The notes under the pieces: generated by a model
Told to the model about the DNA's origin: nothing
The model's input: only the letters and a program-made list of their open reading frames with translations
The model's database searches: none
Made by a program: the position numbers and the translations under genes
Assembly (NCBI GenBank): GCA_003255025.1
Contig: QANY01008646.1
Coordinates: 1,548,905-1,612,904 of the forward strand
Source of the DNA: Datisca glomerata
Lineage: Eukaryota > Streptophyta > Magnoliopsida > Cucurbitales > Datiscaceae
Direction: 5' to 3'
DNA: 64,000 nt
Shown here: one piece after another, positions 34,605 to 45,973 of the stretch
How positions within the stretch are numbered: position 1 is the first letter of the stretch
Layout: each line of letters begins with the position of its first letter

Positions 34605-37600
34605 CACTACAAGAAATATGGCATTTTACAAGAGGCGGATATCCCGATAAAATGTAATCCATAGGGATCATGCGGCGCCTATGACAACCTCTCATATTAA
34701 AAGTCCACATTTTTCGCGAGGTGCAACGCCTCGTGTGAAGACCCCTGTGGTATCTCACTCTTTACGAAATTTTTCTACTCCTGTAGAACGTTATTTAATA
34801 GAATTTTTGGACCCCTGTTGAATGTAGTCAACATGTGTTTTAAATACTTGTGAATTAACATTCACAGGTATTTACCATAAGGTTTTTTGAATCTCATTGA
34901 TATAGTTTTTTATTATAAATTACACCTCTTATAAAGAGATTTTCCTGACATTTTATAAATATTTTTACAATCAATTTATATACACATGTTTCATACCTAT
35001 TTAAACATACAAAATTAATACATTACTAGACAAAAAGGCATTCAAACATCATTTCATTTTCACAAAATATTATCCAAAAGTATCATCCATAAGTATTATC
35101 TAAAAGTATTAGTACTTCGTCTACTAATATAACATTCATTTCGAAAAATAAAAAAACATCTAAAAATTTCATAGACGCTACAAAATAATTTCAAATTTTT
35201 ATTGCTTAACTCTTCAAAATTTGATGTCATGTTGAAAACCTTCAAGGAATTGTAGGTCCTACATTTTAAAGAATAAAATAGTAACTTTAAGATAATTTCA
35301 CATTGCTCACATTACCATTTTATACTTTACGAAAAATAAAAAGTTTCATTTTATGCAAGCTCATAAAAGGTTTCCTTTTCAATAAAAAAATGGAATTAGA
35401 ATATAAAAGTGTACCTAATCATCTATAGGCCCTGCATGAACATAATTTACAGGCACATGTGCAATGTCGCGGCACTTTCATCAACTCCAAAAAGTATTTA
35501 GACATTTAATATAAATATGCTCAAGAGAGATATAATAGAAAGAATCAAATATGCGATTCCACTCATCTATAAAAAAATAACAATAAAAACTCCATAGTGT
35601 AAAATCCAGCAAAGATTACATAATGGACTATTTGGAAGAATGAACTTAATCTTTGTGTTCAACATGAAATAGAGTTAACAAATACAAATACCAACAATCC
35701 ATTACAAAAGCAACATATTATTGAGTAACCGGAAATGCTAATCTAGTAGTGATTTTCAATGTGAATATTAGATAATCATAGACTTATAAGTTATCAAGTG
35801 CTAGAATGTGTGTCCATATAAACAAAACTTGTTATTCACGCTAACTGAATCATGTAAGTAAAGTACTTTAAATGTTTGTTTTGGTGCAGATATTTTATTT
35901 GACTTGCAATGTTTGTGTGAACAAGAGTTTGTAATGTGTTTTGTAAGTTATATGGTAAGTTAATAATATTGTTTGTTTCTGAGTCTACTCAAATTTAAGA
36001 TTCGGTATTAGAGCTCCATCGTAGTTCCAACATGAAATAGGATCAATAATACTACTGAAAACTGTATAAACATAATCCTAAAATGTTGATACTTCACCTT
36101 GAGAAGCTCTATCTCCTCCTTGCTAGGATAAAACTTAATAAGATTTCCACCTGATCAACATCTAATATTGACTCATCCATTGCTAGTACTACAGCCTACA
36201 TGATAAATAGACGAAATCACGAAAATAGATAATTAAACTATCTTTTACTCAGTATTCGCTTCTAAAGCTATGCTTTTAAGAAGGGAAAGTAAAGTAACTA
36301 TCATATAGTAAAAACTTTAAATACACTGCCATCAAAAAAGATCTAAGAATCATAATAGAATCAGAAAAAACAAGATTTCAAAACCCTACGAGCACATTAA
36401 CAAGTGCATGTGCGCGCCCACACAATTACATGTGCATAATCTATCCCACAAGGTTCCCAGCTACTTACTTCCCTCTCACCGCTTTTACACGAAACGTAGC
36501 GCTACAGGTTTATCGAGTTCGACATTTACGTTATCGAGTTGGTTTAATTCCTTGAAAGAACTACAACCCACTATAATATTGAAGGAATCCTTATCTGCCA
36601 CTCAGTGTATAAGATAATTTAATTATTTTAGCGTTTTAACCTTTTAAAGAGCTATTAGTTCGAACTTCTCACCATATAAAAGTGGGTAAAGAGATAACAT
36701 CATTGATTGCAACTGAATAAAGACTTTCTACAGCTTACCATCATATTAGAAAGTGGTATCTTAACTTTTATTTACTCTCCTCAGGTCAACCTACAACATA
36801 CATTTAAATATTCACAAATTGCTATTAAACAACTAATGACAAACAACATATTGCAAGGTGTCTTGGCAATCAGTAATAGAAAAAGGAGCCTCATTCCAAT
36901 ATCTTTTTGGTTCTGCATCTTTTTTCCATTATCTTACCTGTTTAATTCTCCATCTGTTGGCATCTTAAATGACAATCCCAGTATACACCAAATAAAATTC
37001 TCAGAATTTAAGAGAAAATGAATAAAACAGAACTACTTTTCTGAGAAAGACCAAGAAAGCTAAACTTAAAAAAGTAAGTGTTCCTTCGATTCACTTGTCT
37101 TCAAAATAAAAATTCATATACGAACAACTCAACCCAAGGAGACAATTTGGTTGCAGAATCAGCTGTAACATTCAATTTATTCCCCATTCAGGCATTGTCA
37201 AGTCTTGACTACTAAAAAAACTACAAGGTTCCAAACATATTTTGTGCAAAAAAAAACTAGTGGTCATTAGGAATTGATTTTTCTAATTCTATGATTTGTG
37301 CATAATGTGTGGAAGCTCATAAGCACATTTAAATCATCTATCTAATCTTCTGATTTTGAAAAGGTGCTCTGCTATCTTTACTCTAGTCCCCTTAAGAGTA
37401 AGACCTTTAAGACAATATGGGATCGTAAACATCAATTACTAACCACATAAGGTTCTTGCAAGGTTTTTGTTCCATACATGTAAGAAATTAGTTTAGAGTA
37501 GTCTCATTAAAAAGGAAAAATTACGATCAGAGTTTAGTCTTTTAACCTAATTTGTTTGTGTAAAGTTGCTCGTGTTGTATTAGTATTATAAGTTAGAGGA

Positions 37601-39389
37601 AAATATATAAAGTTAAAAAAAGAATGTGCAAAAGCTGCTATTCTAAGGAAATTAATAAATCAAAATTAACGAGACAACTATTACCTTGAAAAAACATTGA
37701 TTTTCTTATACTTTTCCAATAAGCTTGAAAGTAAATATTGAACTGTAAAATCAATTAATCAACTTACCAAGTTCACCTTGTCAGTTTTGGATCTAACTGA
37801 GTTTCGTCATCCTCCAGACTTGCCCCCTGAATCAGCTGATGAAAGCAAACATTATCGACCTGCAGGGACTTTACAAGGTGTTTCACTTTTGTAGTGTAGA
37901 AAAAAGAGCACTCACTACTGAGAGAGAGATAAAGAGCAATGTATGATAGAGCCCCCACCTGAAACAAACTAAAAACAACAAACAATTTCCCACATACTCT
38001 ATGAAACAACTTTGCATCAAGAACTAAGATAACAAAGAAAATGCATATGCCAGCAATTACAGAGAACTTATAATTTCCTACAAAAATTTGCACCCTCTTT
38101 ATAATTGACCATACATCATCTCCAAAAATAATACTTTGATGGGTCATCTTTAGCATCAATCTATCAAGTAGAAAATCATCATATGCCAACACAATGTCAA
38201 TTGTCAAAGAAGGTGTGCAGATATGAGTGGCTTACCCTTCCAATGTCGACCATGAAGGGCAAAATTTAGTCCTTGAAGACTACATTCCAATCAGGAGTTT
38301 GTGCAGGAGTCTAAGACTAAAAGAAAAGGAATTGAATTAAATAAAAAAGCAAAATTCTAAGAACAGTCCCCAGCAAATTGTCATTACAATATATGACAAT
38401 TTCATAACACTTTTAATTGTAATGGTATTTGAAAAATCCAGAAGTTCATACTTCTCCGAAATCATCTCCTGCAGAGAAAAAGTAGTAAAAAGCCCAGACC
38501 TAAAAAATCCAACTATAATGCCTAAAACTGTACAAATAATCACTAATCAATCTAAATGGTAAGGATAAACCATAAAAAAGAAGCATAAGTACCATGTCAG
38601 CAGAAGAACATTGGTTGTAGCATACTGTGTCCAAGATTGTCACTGATATGAGTTTTTCTTTTTTCTTTTCTTTTTCTTTGGGGGGTGGGGGGAGATTGAA
38701 TAAACTATGAACTAATAAATTTCTTTAGAAAATTGCAAATCAAACATACTTTGATTCCAATTTACCAATGAAAAAACTTCAACTTACCAAAGAAATAGTT
38801 GATTAAATACTTTAATTTACAGGTTGAAAGCTGATTCCAGTTTACCAATGAAAAACTGTGGTCGCCATTGCTCACTCTTCCCTGTTCGTGGAGGCACCGA
38901 TCAAGTCACGAATTAGTCGGTTGAAATCAAATCCCTAGATCATTGAGAAACCAGATTCTATCATGAGTCTCTAGACCTATCCAAATGCAACTAAAATTCA
39001 TGGAACCCTGACCTAATCAACAAGGATCCTTTGCTCGAAACTCGAATTTGTCATAGAGGATCTACTCTCTCTTCTTCGACCTAGTCCTATGTTGTGAGTT
39101 TGTTGTATGTTGAGACTTGAGACTGCGAGGGAGAAGTTGCGAGAAAGAAGGAATCTGGTTTGTGAGGGTATCAAGAGAGAAGGTGAAATTTCAGTCCCGG
39201 TTCAAATTTTCAATCCCACTTTTTCTTTTCTTAAAACATAATTTGCAGTCCCGCTTTTTTTTTTTTTACATTTTAACAGGAGTTTTTTACAAGATTCATT
39301 TAAAATTTTGTTTTTTCTTATTTTTAACAAAAGAAAACTGAAACTCTTGTATTTTATTCCTGTAGAATGTCATATTTTGTGTAGTGTTA
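34602..39389. mobile_element. CACTA (En/Spm) transposon, probably non-autonomous
   Basis: The element proper is 34605-39386 (4782 bp). Its termini are CACTACAAGAAATATGGCAT on the left and, on the opposite strand at the right, CACTACACAAAATATGACAT. They match at 22 of the first 26 positions. It is flanked by the 3-bp target duplication TTA (34602-34604 and 39387-39389), as expected of CACTA elements. The interior has no recognisable TNPD/TNPA-type transposase. It carries unidentified minus-strand frames (37773-38207 and 38337-38543, hydrophobic) and a GC-richer right subterminal segment. It interrupts the gypsy integrase, so it inserted after the gypsy element. Confidence 0.93.
37773..38207 (-). 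CDS. Unidentified hydrophobic reading frame inside the CACTA element
   Basis: 144 codons, no family recognised. Two probable membrane segments are visible (about residues 48-65, FSVIAGICIFFVILVLDAKL, and about 72-95). A second hydrophobic frame lies upstream on the same strand (38337-38543). The two might be exons of a captured host-gene fragment, since CACTA elements often carry these. They might equally be chance open frames in AT-rich DNA. Splice sites are not convincing. Confidence 0.3.
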   Translation of the reverse strand: MTIDIVLAYDDFLLDRLMLKMTHQSIIFGDDVWSIIKRVQIFVGNYKFSVIAGICIFFVILVLDAKLFHRVCGKLFVVFSLFQVGALSYIALYLSLSSECSFFYTTKVKHLVKSLQVDNVCFHQLIQGASLEDDETQLDPKLTR

Positions 39390-40008
39390 ATTGCCTAAAA
39401 TGCTCTATGCCCTAATTCAACTAGTAAATGACATGATTTTCTACAAATTAATCGGTAAGGAGACATTCCGGTCGGTGTTTTAAAAGGAGTCTGATATGCC
39501 CAAAGAGCGTCATCAAGTTTATTTGGCCAATCCTTTCTTGAAGCACTCAGCATCTTTTCGAGAATCCACTTTAATTTCCTGTTAGAAATCTCTACTTGAC
39601 CACTCTTCTGAGGATGACAAGCTGTGGCAATCTTATGTGTGGCCCCATATTTTGCTAAAAGAGATTCGAATTGCTTGTTGCAAAAATGTGTACCTTCATC
39701 ACTATGATTGCTCTTGGGGTTCCAAAACGGGGAAGATATTTTTCCGTAAGAAATTCATAACTACCCTCGAATCATTTGTTGGCAGAGCCATTGCTTCCAC
39801 CCACTTGGAGATGTAGTCTACGGCCACTAGGATGTAGAGGTTACTGAAAGGCGGTGGGAAAAGGTCCCATGAAGTCAATGCCCATACATAAAAAATTTCT
39901 ACCTCCAAATGCTATTTTGAGGCATTTCATTTCGACGTGTAATATTCCCAGTTCATTCGCATAGACCGCAAGTAGCAACATAAGCATGACATCCATGAAA
40001 AGAGTAGG
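39387..40008 (-). pseudogene. Gypsy integrase core and proximal C-terminus
   Basis: The minus strand reads [20 protein letters not shown] (39845 region), the first Asp segment of the integrase catalytic core, and PTNDSRVV. Downstream are [20 protein letters not shown] (carrying the catalytic Glu) and [20 protein letters not shown]. Frameshifts occur near 39715 and 39900. The CACTA element ends the segment at 39386. Confidence 0.9.
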
Positions 40009-40431
40009 CTAATAAAAACCTGATTTAAGAATTCTAGCGACCGTTCGATTGGTACCAAAATGACCATCATATTTTGAGGAATGGCAATGGTAAAGGATAC
40101 TTATGTTCTCTTCCTCTGGAACACACCTCCTGATGATTTGGTCTGGACAATGCTCGTAAAGAAAATGGTCTTCCCAATAGTAATGCTTCACATCTGATAG
40201 AAATTTCTTCCTTTGTTGGCTAGATTGATCCGGAGGGAGTACATTACTAGCCAAGTAATTAACGAAATTAGCAAACCAAGGAAGATTACCAGTGCTTAGA
40301 CCGAAGAGTTGTTCATCTGGGAAAGTTTCTTTGATCAACAGTTCATTCTCAACATTAATCTCAGCTTGTTCCAATCTAGATAAATGATCAGCTACAAGAT
40401 TCTCCGTGCCTTTCTTATCTTGAATCTCCAA
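40009..40431 (-). pseudogene. Gypsy RNase H end and integrase zinc-binding region
   Basis: 140 open codons. DKKGTENLVADHLSRLE is the conserved end of RNase H. CVPEEENISILYHCHSSKYD followed by HFGTNRTVARILKSGFYW is the H2C2-type integrase zinc-binding region; the His and Cys spacing is partly altered by mutation. Confidence 0.9.
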
Positions 40432-40439
40432 CTCAAATT

Positions 40440-41351
40440 CTTACAACAACAAAACCCATCATATCAAGCGAGGCTTAGCATCCTTCTTCTCAATAAAGTA
40501 CTTAATGGCGGAGTGGTCAGTGAACATAATTACTTTAGTTCCAATCAAGTATGGCCTGAATTTGTCAAAAGTGAAAACGACGGCCAGTAATTCTTTCTCA
40601 GTAGTGGTGAAATTGAGTTGAGCATCATTGAGTGTCTGACTTGCATAAGAAATAACATGAGAAATTTTCCCTTTTCGTTGCCCCAAGACAGCCCCAATAG
40701 CATAATCGCTGGCATCACACATCAACTCAAATGGTGAATCCCACTCCGGTGCTATTATTATATGAGCAGGTACCAAGGTTGTCTTCAAGAGTGTAAAAGC
40801 TTTATGACACTCCTCATTAAAATGAAACAGAACATCCTTCTCAAGAAAATTACATAGAGGCTTCATGATCTTAGAAAAATCCTTAATGAAACAGCGGTAA
40901 AATCTAGTATGGCCAAGAAAACTCTGAATGCCTTTTAGTGATGTCGATGGTGGAAGCTTCTCAATGGTCTCAATTTTGCACGATCTACTTCAACCCCTTT
41001 AGTTGAGACTCGAAGACCAAGAAAAAATCTCTCTTGTACCATAAAATGATACCTTTCCCAATTCAAGACCAAGTTTGTTTATTTACATTGTTCTAACACA
41101 AAAGATAAATTTTCCAAACAATAATCAAAAGAAGAACCAACGACTGAGAAATCATCCATATATACCTCAATGAAACGCTCCACCAAGTCAAAAATTATTG
41201 TCATCATGCACCAATGAAACGTCGTTGGTGCGTTACATAAACCAAACGACATCCGTCTAAATGCAACTGTTCCATATGGGCATGTGATGTCATTTTCTCT
41301 TGATCTTTCGATGCTATGGAAATTTGGTTATAACCAGAATAACTATCTAAG
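40440..41351 (-). pseudogene. Gypsy reverse transcriptase (3' part) and RNase H
   Basis: RT resumes at 41346, directly beyond the Copia insertion, with SYSGYNQISIA. IEVYMDDFSVVGSSFDY, carrying the catalytic YMDD, lies near 41150. The open frame 40866-40459 covers the RT thumb and RNase H, with [20 protein letters not shown] and a [20 protein letters not shown] stretch. Short frameshifts occur near 40900-41050. Confidence 0.93.
41347..41351. other. Target-site duplication of the Copia element, left copy
   Basis: CTAAG immediately before the Copia end, matched exactly by CTAAG at 48110-48114 on the other side. Removing the element and one copy rejoins the gypsy RT coding sequence in frame. Confidence 0.95.
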
Positions 41352-41540
41352 TGATGGTCGTTGCGGTGCGTGTACGGCGGAACCGTGGAGGTGCGTGGCC
41401 TTTAAAAAATTAAACTTTTAATAAAAATGAATCTTTTAATAAAACAAAACTTACGCAACGCCACGATAATCAACGAAATTTTTTTATTAAAAACTCTTTT
41501 TCAATCAGTCAGGATCCATTATATATTTATATTTATAGCC
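41352..41540 (-). repeat. Truncated 3' LTR of the nested Copia element
   Basis: About 190 bp matching 45974-46135. Shared landmarks are GTGTGGCCTTTAAAAAATTAAA-like sequence, AAACTTACGCAA, CCACGA and TTCATTATATAT. RT coding sequence directly abuts it at about 41540. Confidence 0.9.
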
Positions 41541-41720
41541 ATTGGCTACTAACCGTGCCTTGATAGTCTCTACTTTTCCATTTGCACCTCTTTTCTTCTT
41601 GAAGATCCCTTTACATCCAATGGACCTGACAACTTCAGATGGATCTACAAGTTCCCAGACACAATTGGAATATATAGATTCTATTTCCTAGTTCATGGCA
41701 TCTTGTTATTTCTTCTTTTC
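41540..41720 (-). pseudogene. Copia RT, N-terminal fragment
   Basis: The minus strand reads SIGCKGIFKKKRGANGKVET followed by IKARLVA, the beginning of Copia RT. The domain stops at 41540 where LTR sequence begins; the catalytic YVDD region is absent. Confidence 0.88.
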
Positions 41721-42660
41721 AGGATCATCCACTGTTTCTTCATTAGATAATGGATCATCCTTATTAGTGTCTGACACTAGGACGTGTGCCTCTAGTTTGT
41801 AGCGAACTGGTTGTCTCACAACACTCCCACTATGATGTTGCACCGGGGTTTCCTTTACAGGAACTATGGTTTCTCTGATTTTTTGTTTATCAGTAGAAAT
41901 TGAAAGTGGTCTGATCTCATCAGTCACTAATTCTTTGTGAACTACTTTGCTACGAGGTTTGTAGTTTTGCATATAGTCATCCTCAAGAAGGTTGCATTTG
42001 TCGACACAAACACTTTTTGATCATTGTGACTATAAAGTACCCACCTCTAGTCTCTAGAGAATAACCAAAGAATATGGATACCTCAGATCTTGAGTCTAAC
42101 TTTCTGATCTTGGGTCTAAAAATGTGAGCTGGACACCCTATATATGGAAATGATAAAACTAGGTTTACAGACATTCCATAACTCTAAAGGTGTCTTGCTT
42201 ACACACTTAGGGGGCATTGCATTCAAAATGTACCAGGTGTTGTAAGTTTTGGGATAGGATTCCACACTCTAGGAAATAATCCTTGAGTTCTAAATCCAAG
42301 TATTCACCACCTCGATCGGATTGAAGGGTTTTCAATGATTTACCTAATTGTTTTTCAGTTTCAGCCTTGAAGTCTTTGAACTTTCCAAAAGTTTCAGACT
42401 TTCGATGCATTAGATAACTATAACCATATCTTGAGTAGTCGTCAATGAAAGTGACAAAATACTCATACCCATCTCTAACTTGTATATTGATCGGTCCACA
42501 GACATCACTATGTACTAACTTAAGTGTTTTCTTGGCTCTTTGGCCCTTTCATGTGTAAGGTCTCTTGGTCATTTTACCCTCTAGACATGATTCACAAACA
42601 GAAAGAGTTCTAACTTTTAGTTCTCTCAAAACACCATGTTTTGTTAACTTGTTTAACTTA
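41706..42660 (-). pseudogene. Copia integrase and post-integrase region
   Basis: The minus strand carries GAG-pre-integrase (RHINLDKLNKLTKHGVLREL near 42650), then the integrase core. The core has LKLVHSDVCGPINIQV near 42505, FIDDYSRYGYSYLMHRKSET and LQSDRGGEYLDLELKDYF (42207-42410). The post-integrase piece GCPAHIFRPKIRKLDSRSEV lies in 41983-42174. The linker before RT, with SGSVVRQPVRYKLEAHV, lies in 41706-41972. Metal-binding Asp, Asp and Glu are visible; a few frameshifts and stops separate the pieces. Confidence 0.93.
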
Positions 42661-43009
42661 TCTAGATTAATATGTCGCAACCTAAGATGCCATAAATATA
42701 TATTATCATCATGAGAAACTTTTTGTCGTTTGATATTTTAAGGTTTTGCTACTTTAAATAACTTAGAATTATTTAACACACGTTCAGTCTGTTTAAGCAT
42801 ATACAGTCTGTTTATAATTTTAGCATGATAGATATTGAATCCATTGTTAGAAATAATAAAAGTATTTATTAATGAAAAAAACTTTGAATAACTATTCTTG
42901 CAAAAATGAAAGAGAAATCAAATTCTTCAAAAAAACCAGGATTATAATAAACATCATTCAAAACTAAGTAATTATAACCGAAAAGTAACGGACTGTCCCT
43001 AATGCTTTA

Positions 43010-43250
43010 GCTGACACGAGCGCACCACTGCCAACTCTCAAAATGACCTCACCATCAGCCAGCTCCCTTGGCGAATCAAGCATCTACAAAGAAGAACATA
43101 CATGGTTAGTGGCTCCTGAATTAGGTATCTAGGATAACAAATCATATACTCCACTAAACAAGCTTCAAGTACAAGTAAATCATATTTACCTTTTTTTTTA
43201 GCTCAGAAAGATACTTGTTACAATTTCTCTTCCAATGACCTTCAACTCCA
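43010..43250 (-). pseudogene. Copia gag zinc knuckle and aspartic protease
   Basis: The minus strand reads KCFHCGVEGHWKRNCNKYLS (CX2CX4HX4C zinc knuckle, near 43195-43255). It is followed by a protease region with SGATNHVCSS near 43105-43130 and LADGEVILRVGSGALVSAKA near 43015-43065. A stop follows the SGATNH motif. Confidence 0.9.
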
Positions 43251-43751
43251 CAGTGGAAACACTTTCATTTGGGCTTGCTGTCTTTCTTGTTCTTCTTAGC
43301 TTTCGGCGATGTCTTGGCTTTCTTTATTCTTTTCTTCTTACTCTTTTCCTTACATTGTTTTTCTTAGTTTTCTTATTCTTAATAATATTGGAAGAAGGCT
43401 TTTACTCGATAACATTTGCCTCACTCTCTTTGGTCATTCTAAGATTGAGTGACTCAAAAGTCTGCAGTTCATTCAATAATTAGGTCATGTTGTATTGCAA
43501 TTTATTCATAGCATAGTTGGTCGTGAACATAGAAAAAGCTTGTCATAGCGACTCTAATATGATGCTAACTTAAGTCCACTCGTCAATGGTCGCCCCATGT
43601 ACTTCTGCCTCGTGCATTATTTTGATCATGTTCTCGAACAGAAGTACCCTTCCTCATCTTAGTTTTCATATAGCTCCTAGTGGTCTCATGACGATTTGAT
43701 CGGACTGCTGCTCAACATTGTTTGTAAAGATTTCTTAATTTCATAGGCAGT

Positions 43752-44114
43752 CTACATGCTTTCATGCTTGGTTTTCACGAGCATGTAGCACTTCACCTTG
43801 TTGTTTGATATAATCCAAGCATCATATTTGTCCCTAACATTCTTAGGGGCGTTAGCAGCTGGCTCCTCAAGACATTTCTCAGTAAGAACGAACTTATAGT
43901 TCTCATAAATCAGCATTAAGTTCATATTTGATTTCCAACGTACGAAATTATCACCATTCAATTTCTCAAGAGCGAGTAAAGCAGTAACAGGGTTGCCCAA
44001 TGGTAGACATAATATTGATAACTGAAATTTAAAACATATATGATTCAATATAATTGATAAATATATAGAATTCGAAAAATAAATGTGATGCATGAATGCA
44101 ATCTTAATAAACAC
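43752..44114 (-). pseudogene. Copia gag, N-terminal part
   Basis: The open frame reads LLALEKLNGDNFVRWKSNMN, then LEEPAANAPKNVRDKYDAWI and KVKCYMLVKTKHESM. This is the usual UBN2-type Copia gag. Translation probably starts inside this frame near PLGNPV rather than at its first ATG. Degenerate gag sequence continues down to about 43260. Confidence 0.9.
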
Positions 44115-44119
44115 ATAAA

Positions 44120-45958
44120 TTTAGCATCTACTAATCACGATAAAACACTTGACGATTAATGTGTTGCCTTAGGGTCGGTCAGATTAACCTCAGACTGTCT
44201 ATGAGACATTCTCATCATTATTAATTAAAACATAAAATATCTCATATTTTCTCTTTAAACAATAAGATATCGCGTGTTTGGTCAAGTCACAACTATCCAT
44301 ATGAAAGCTTAATTGTGACTTTTTGAGTTAACCCATCATTTCAGATTTCATGACTTCATTTATAATATGATGCTTTAGGGTCAGTTAAAATTAAACTACA
44401 TCACTTCCTCCTATCTTCTTAAGAAGTCTAACATTGGTATTAGTACAGCTCGAAACCTTTTCTAGAGAGATGAAAAGAAAGCCATCTCGAGGCCCTCACT
44501 GCGCCTCACGGTGTTGTACGAATGATAAAGACCATAGGTTACATTGACATGTCAACCTTCTCCCACTCACTATTTTAGGATAACGTTTTCCCTATTTTAA
44601 CTAATCAATCAATTCACAATTAATTACTAGTTAAAATAATAACTCTATGAATATTTAATTACCAGTTAATCCAATCTCATTGGTCTAAGTTCATTTAACT
44701 TTCCGAAGCGCCTAAGTCATAATCGGGTGAACTTAAATTAATTAATTAATTATATTCATCAAACTTTAATAAAACTCTTCTACTAAAGTTGTTAACCTAA
44801 AGGTTACTATAGCATTTAATGTGGTGTAATTACCAAGTTTTAGCTAGTTGAAACCTAGCAGTTTTCATGCAATTGATTTCATAAAACGATACATATAAAC
44901 ATATTAGGATAATCCTTATAAAACATATTTCTACAGATGAGATGCATGATTAAATAAAACTATGTGAGATTTTCATGTCTGGCATGTGATCGACTAATGC
45001 ATGGACATGTTATCAAACATAACAATTATCAATTATTTAATAATTAAATAAAATAATAATGGATCGAGTGACTATTAGGTATTTCTTAATTATAACTCTT
45101 GAAATAAAGAAATAAAATTACAAAGCGAACTTCAAGAATACATGTTTCCCAAATATTGCATTCTTCTCATGATATCCATCTTCATAATCTTCAAGTTTTG
45201 AATAAAACCCTTTTTAATTACAAAAACTATTTTTATTAATTAAAACAATTTCTATAATTATCCATTTTAATATAGTTGACTTTGACTTAGTCAAATAAAT
45301 ACTTTATTTGATTTGGTCAAACTCAATCAACCTATTAATTTTTAATTTTCATAAAATCAAAAATTAATAATTAATTTTAAAACTACATTAATTTCAAAAT
45401 ATAAATGGATAATTAAAAGAATTTAGGTTTTAATTAAATAATTAGGTGATAGAGTTGGTTGCATGATTTGTTGGAAACTTTCCTAAAACGTGACAACAGT
45501 TTCACCAACGATAGCACTCTCTGATCGCCGCCCATCACCACCGCTGCCTGTCTCATCGCTGACAGTCGCCTACCATGCCGGAGAACCACTGTTCACCACC
45601 GGCACTGTTCACCTCGTCAGAATAGTAAATTTTCAACGTGAACAATGTTTTCGCGGATGAACAGTATTTTTGCGTGAACAGTAAATTTATGTTGTTCGTT
45701 TCGTGCGTTCTTCGTCTTTTTGCATTCGAAATAATTACAATAATATTCAAAATAAAATTATAAAAATTTTCACGCCTCAATTCAGCTTACACAAGAGTTA
45801 GAAAATATTAAAACAAAGCTTAAATAATCACTATACAATTAACGATCAATTATTTTTCATACATTCAAAAATTATAACCTTGCATCATCATACATATCTC
45901 ATATTATATGAATAATGAAAAAAAACCCACACAACATTTGACATATAAATGTATAAAG
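44120..45958 (-). other. Untranslated leader of the nested Copia element
   Basis: About 1.8 kb of AT-rich sequence between the primer site and gag. The segment 44680-44785 recurs at 63895-64000. The frame at 45553-45780 has no recognisable content. Confidence 0.7.
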
Positions 45959-45973
45959 ACCGCTCTGATAACT
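45959..45973 (-). other. Primer-binding site of the nested Copia element
   Basis: The minus strand immediately after the 5' LTR reads AGTTATCAGAGCGG, close to the TGGTATCAGAGC site complementary to initiator tRNA-Met used by most plant Copia elements. Confidence 0.85.

Noticed and set aside
34605..39386. An autonomous CACTA transposase inside the element
   Set aside because: I searched the translated frames for TNPD-like content and saw none; the frames present are short and hydrophobic.
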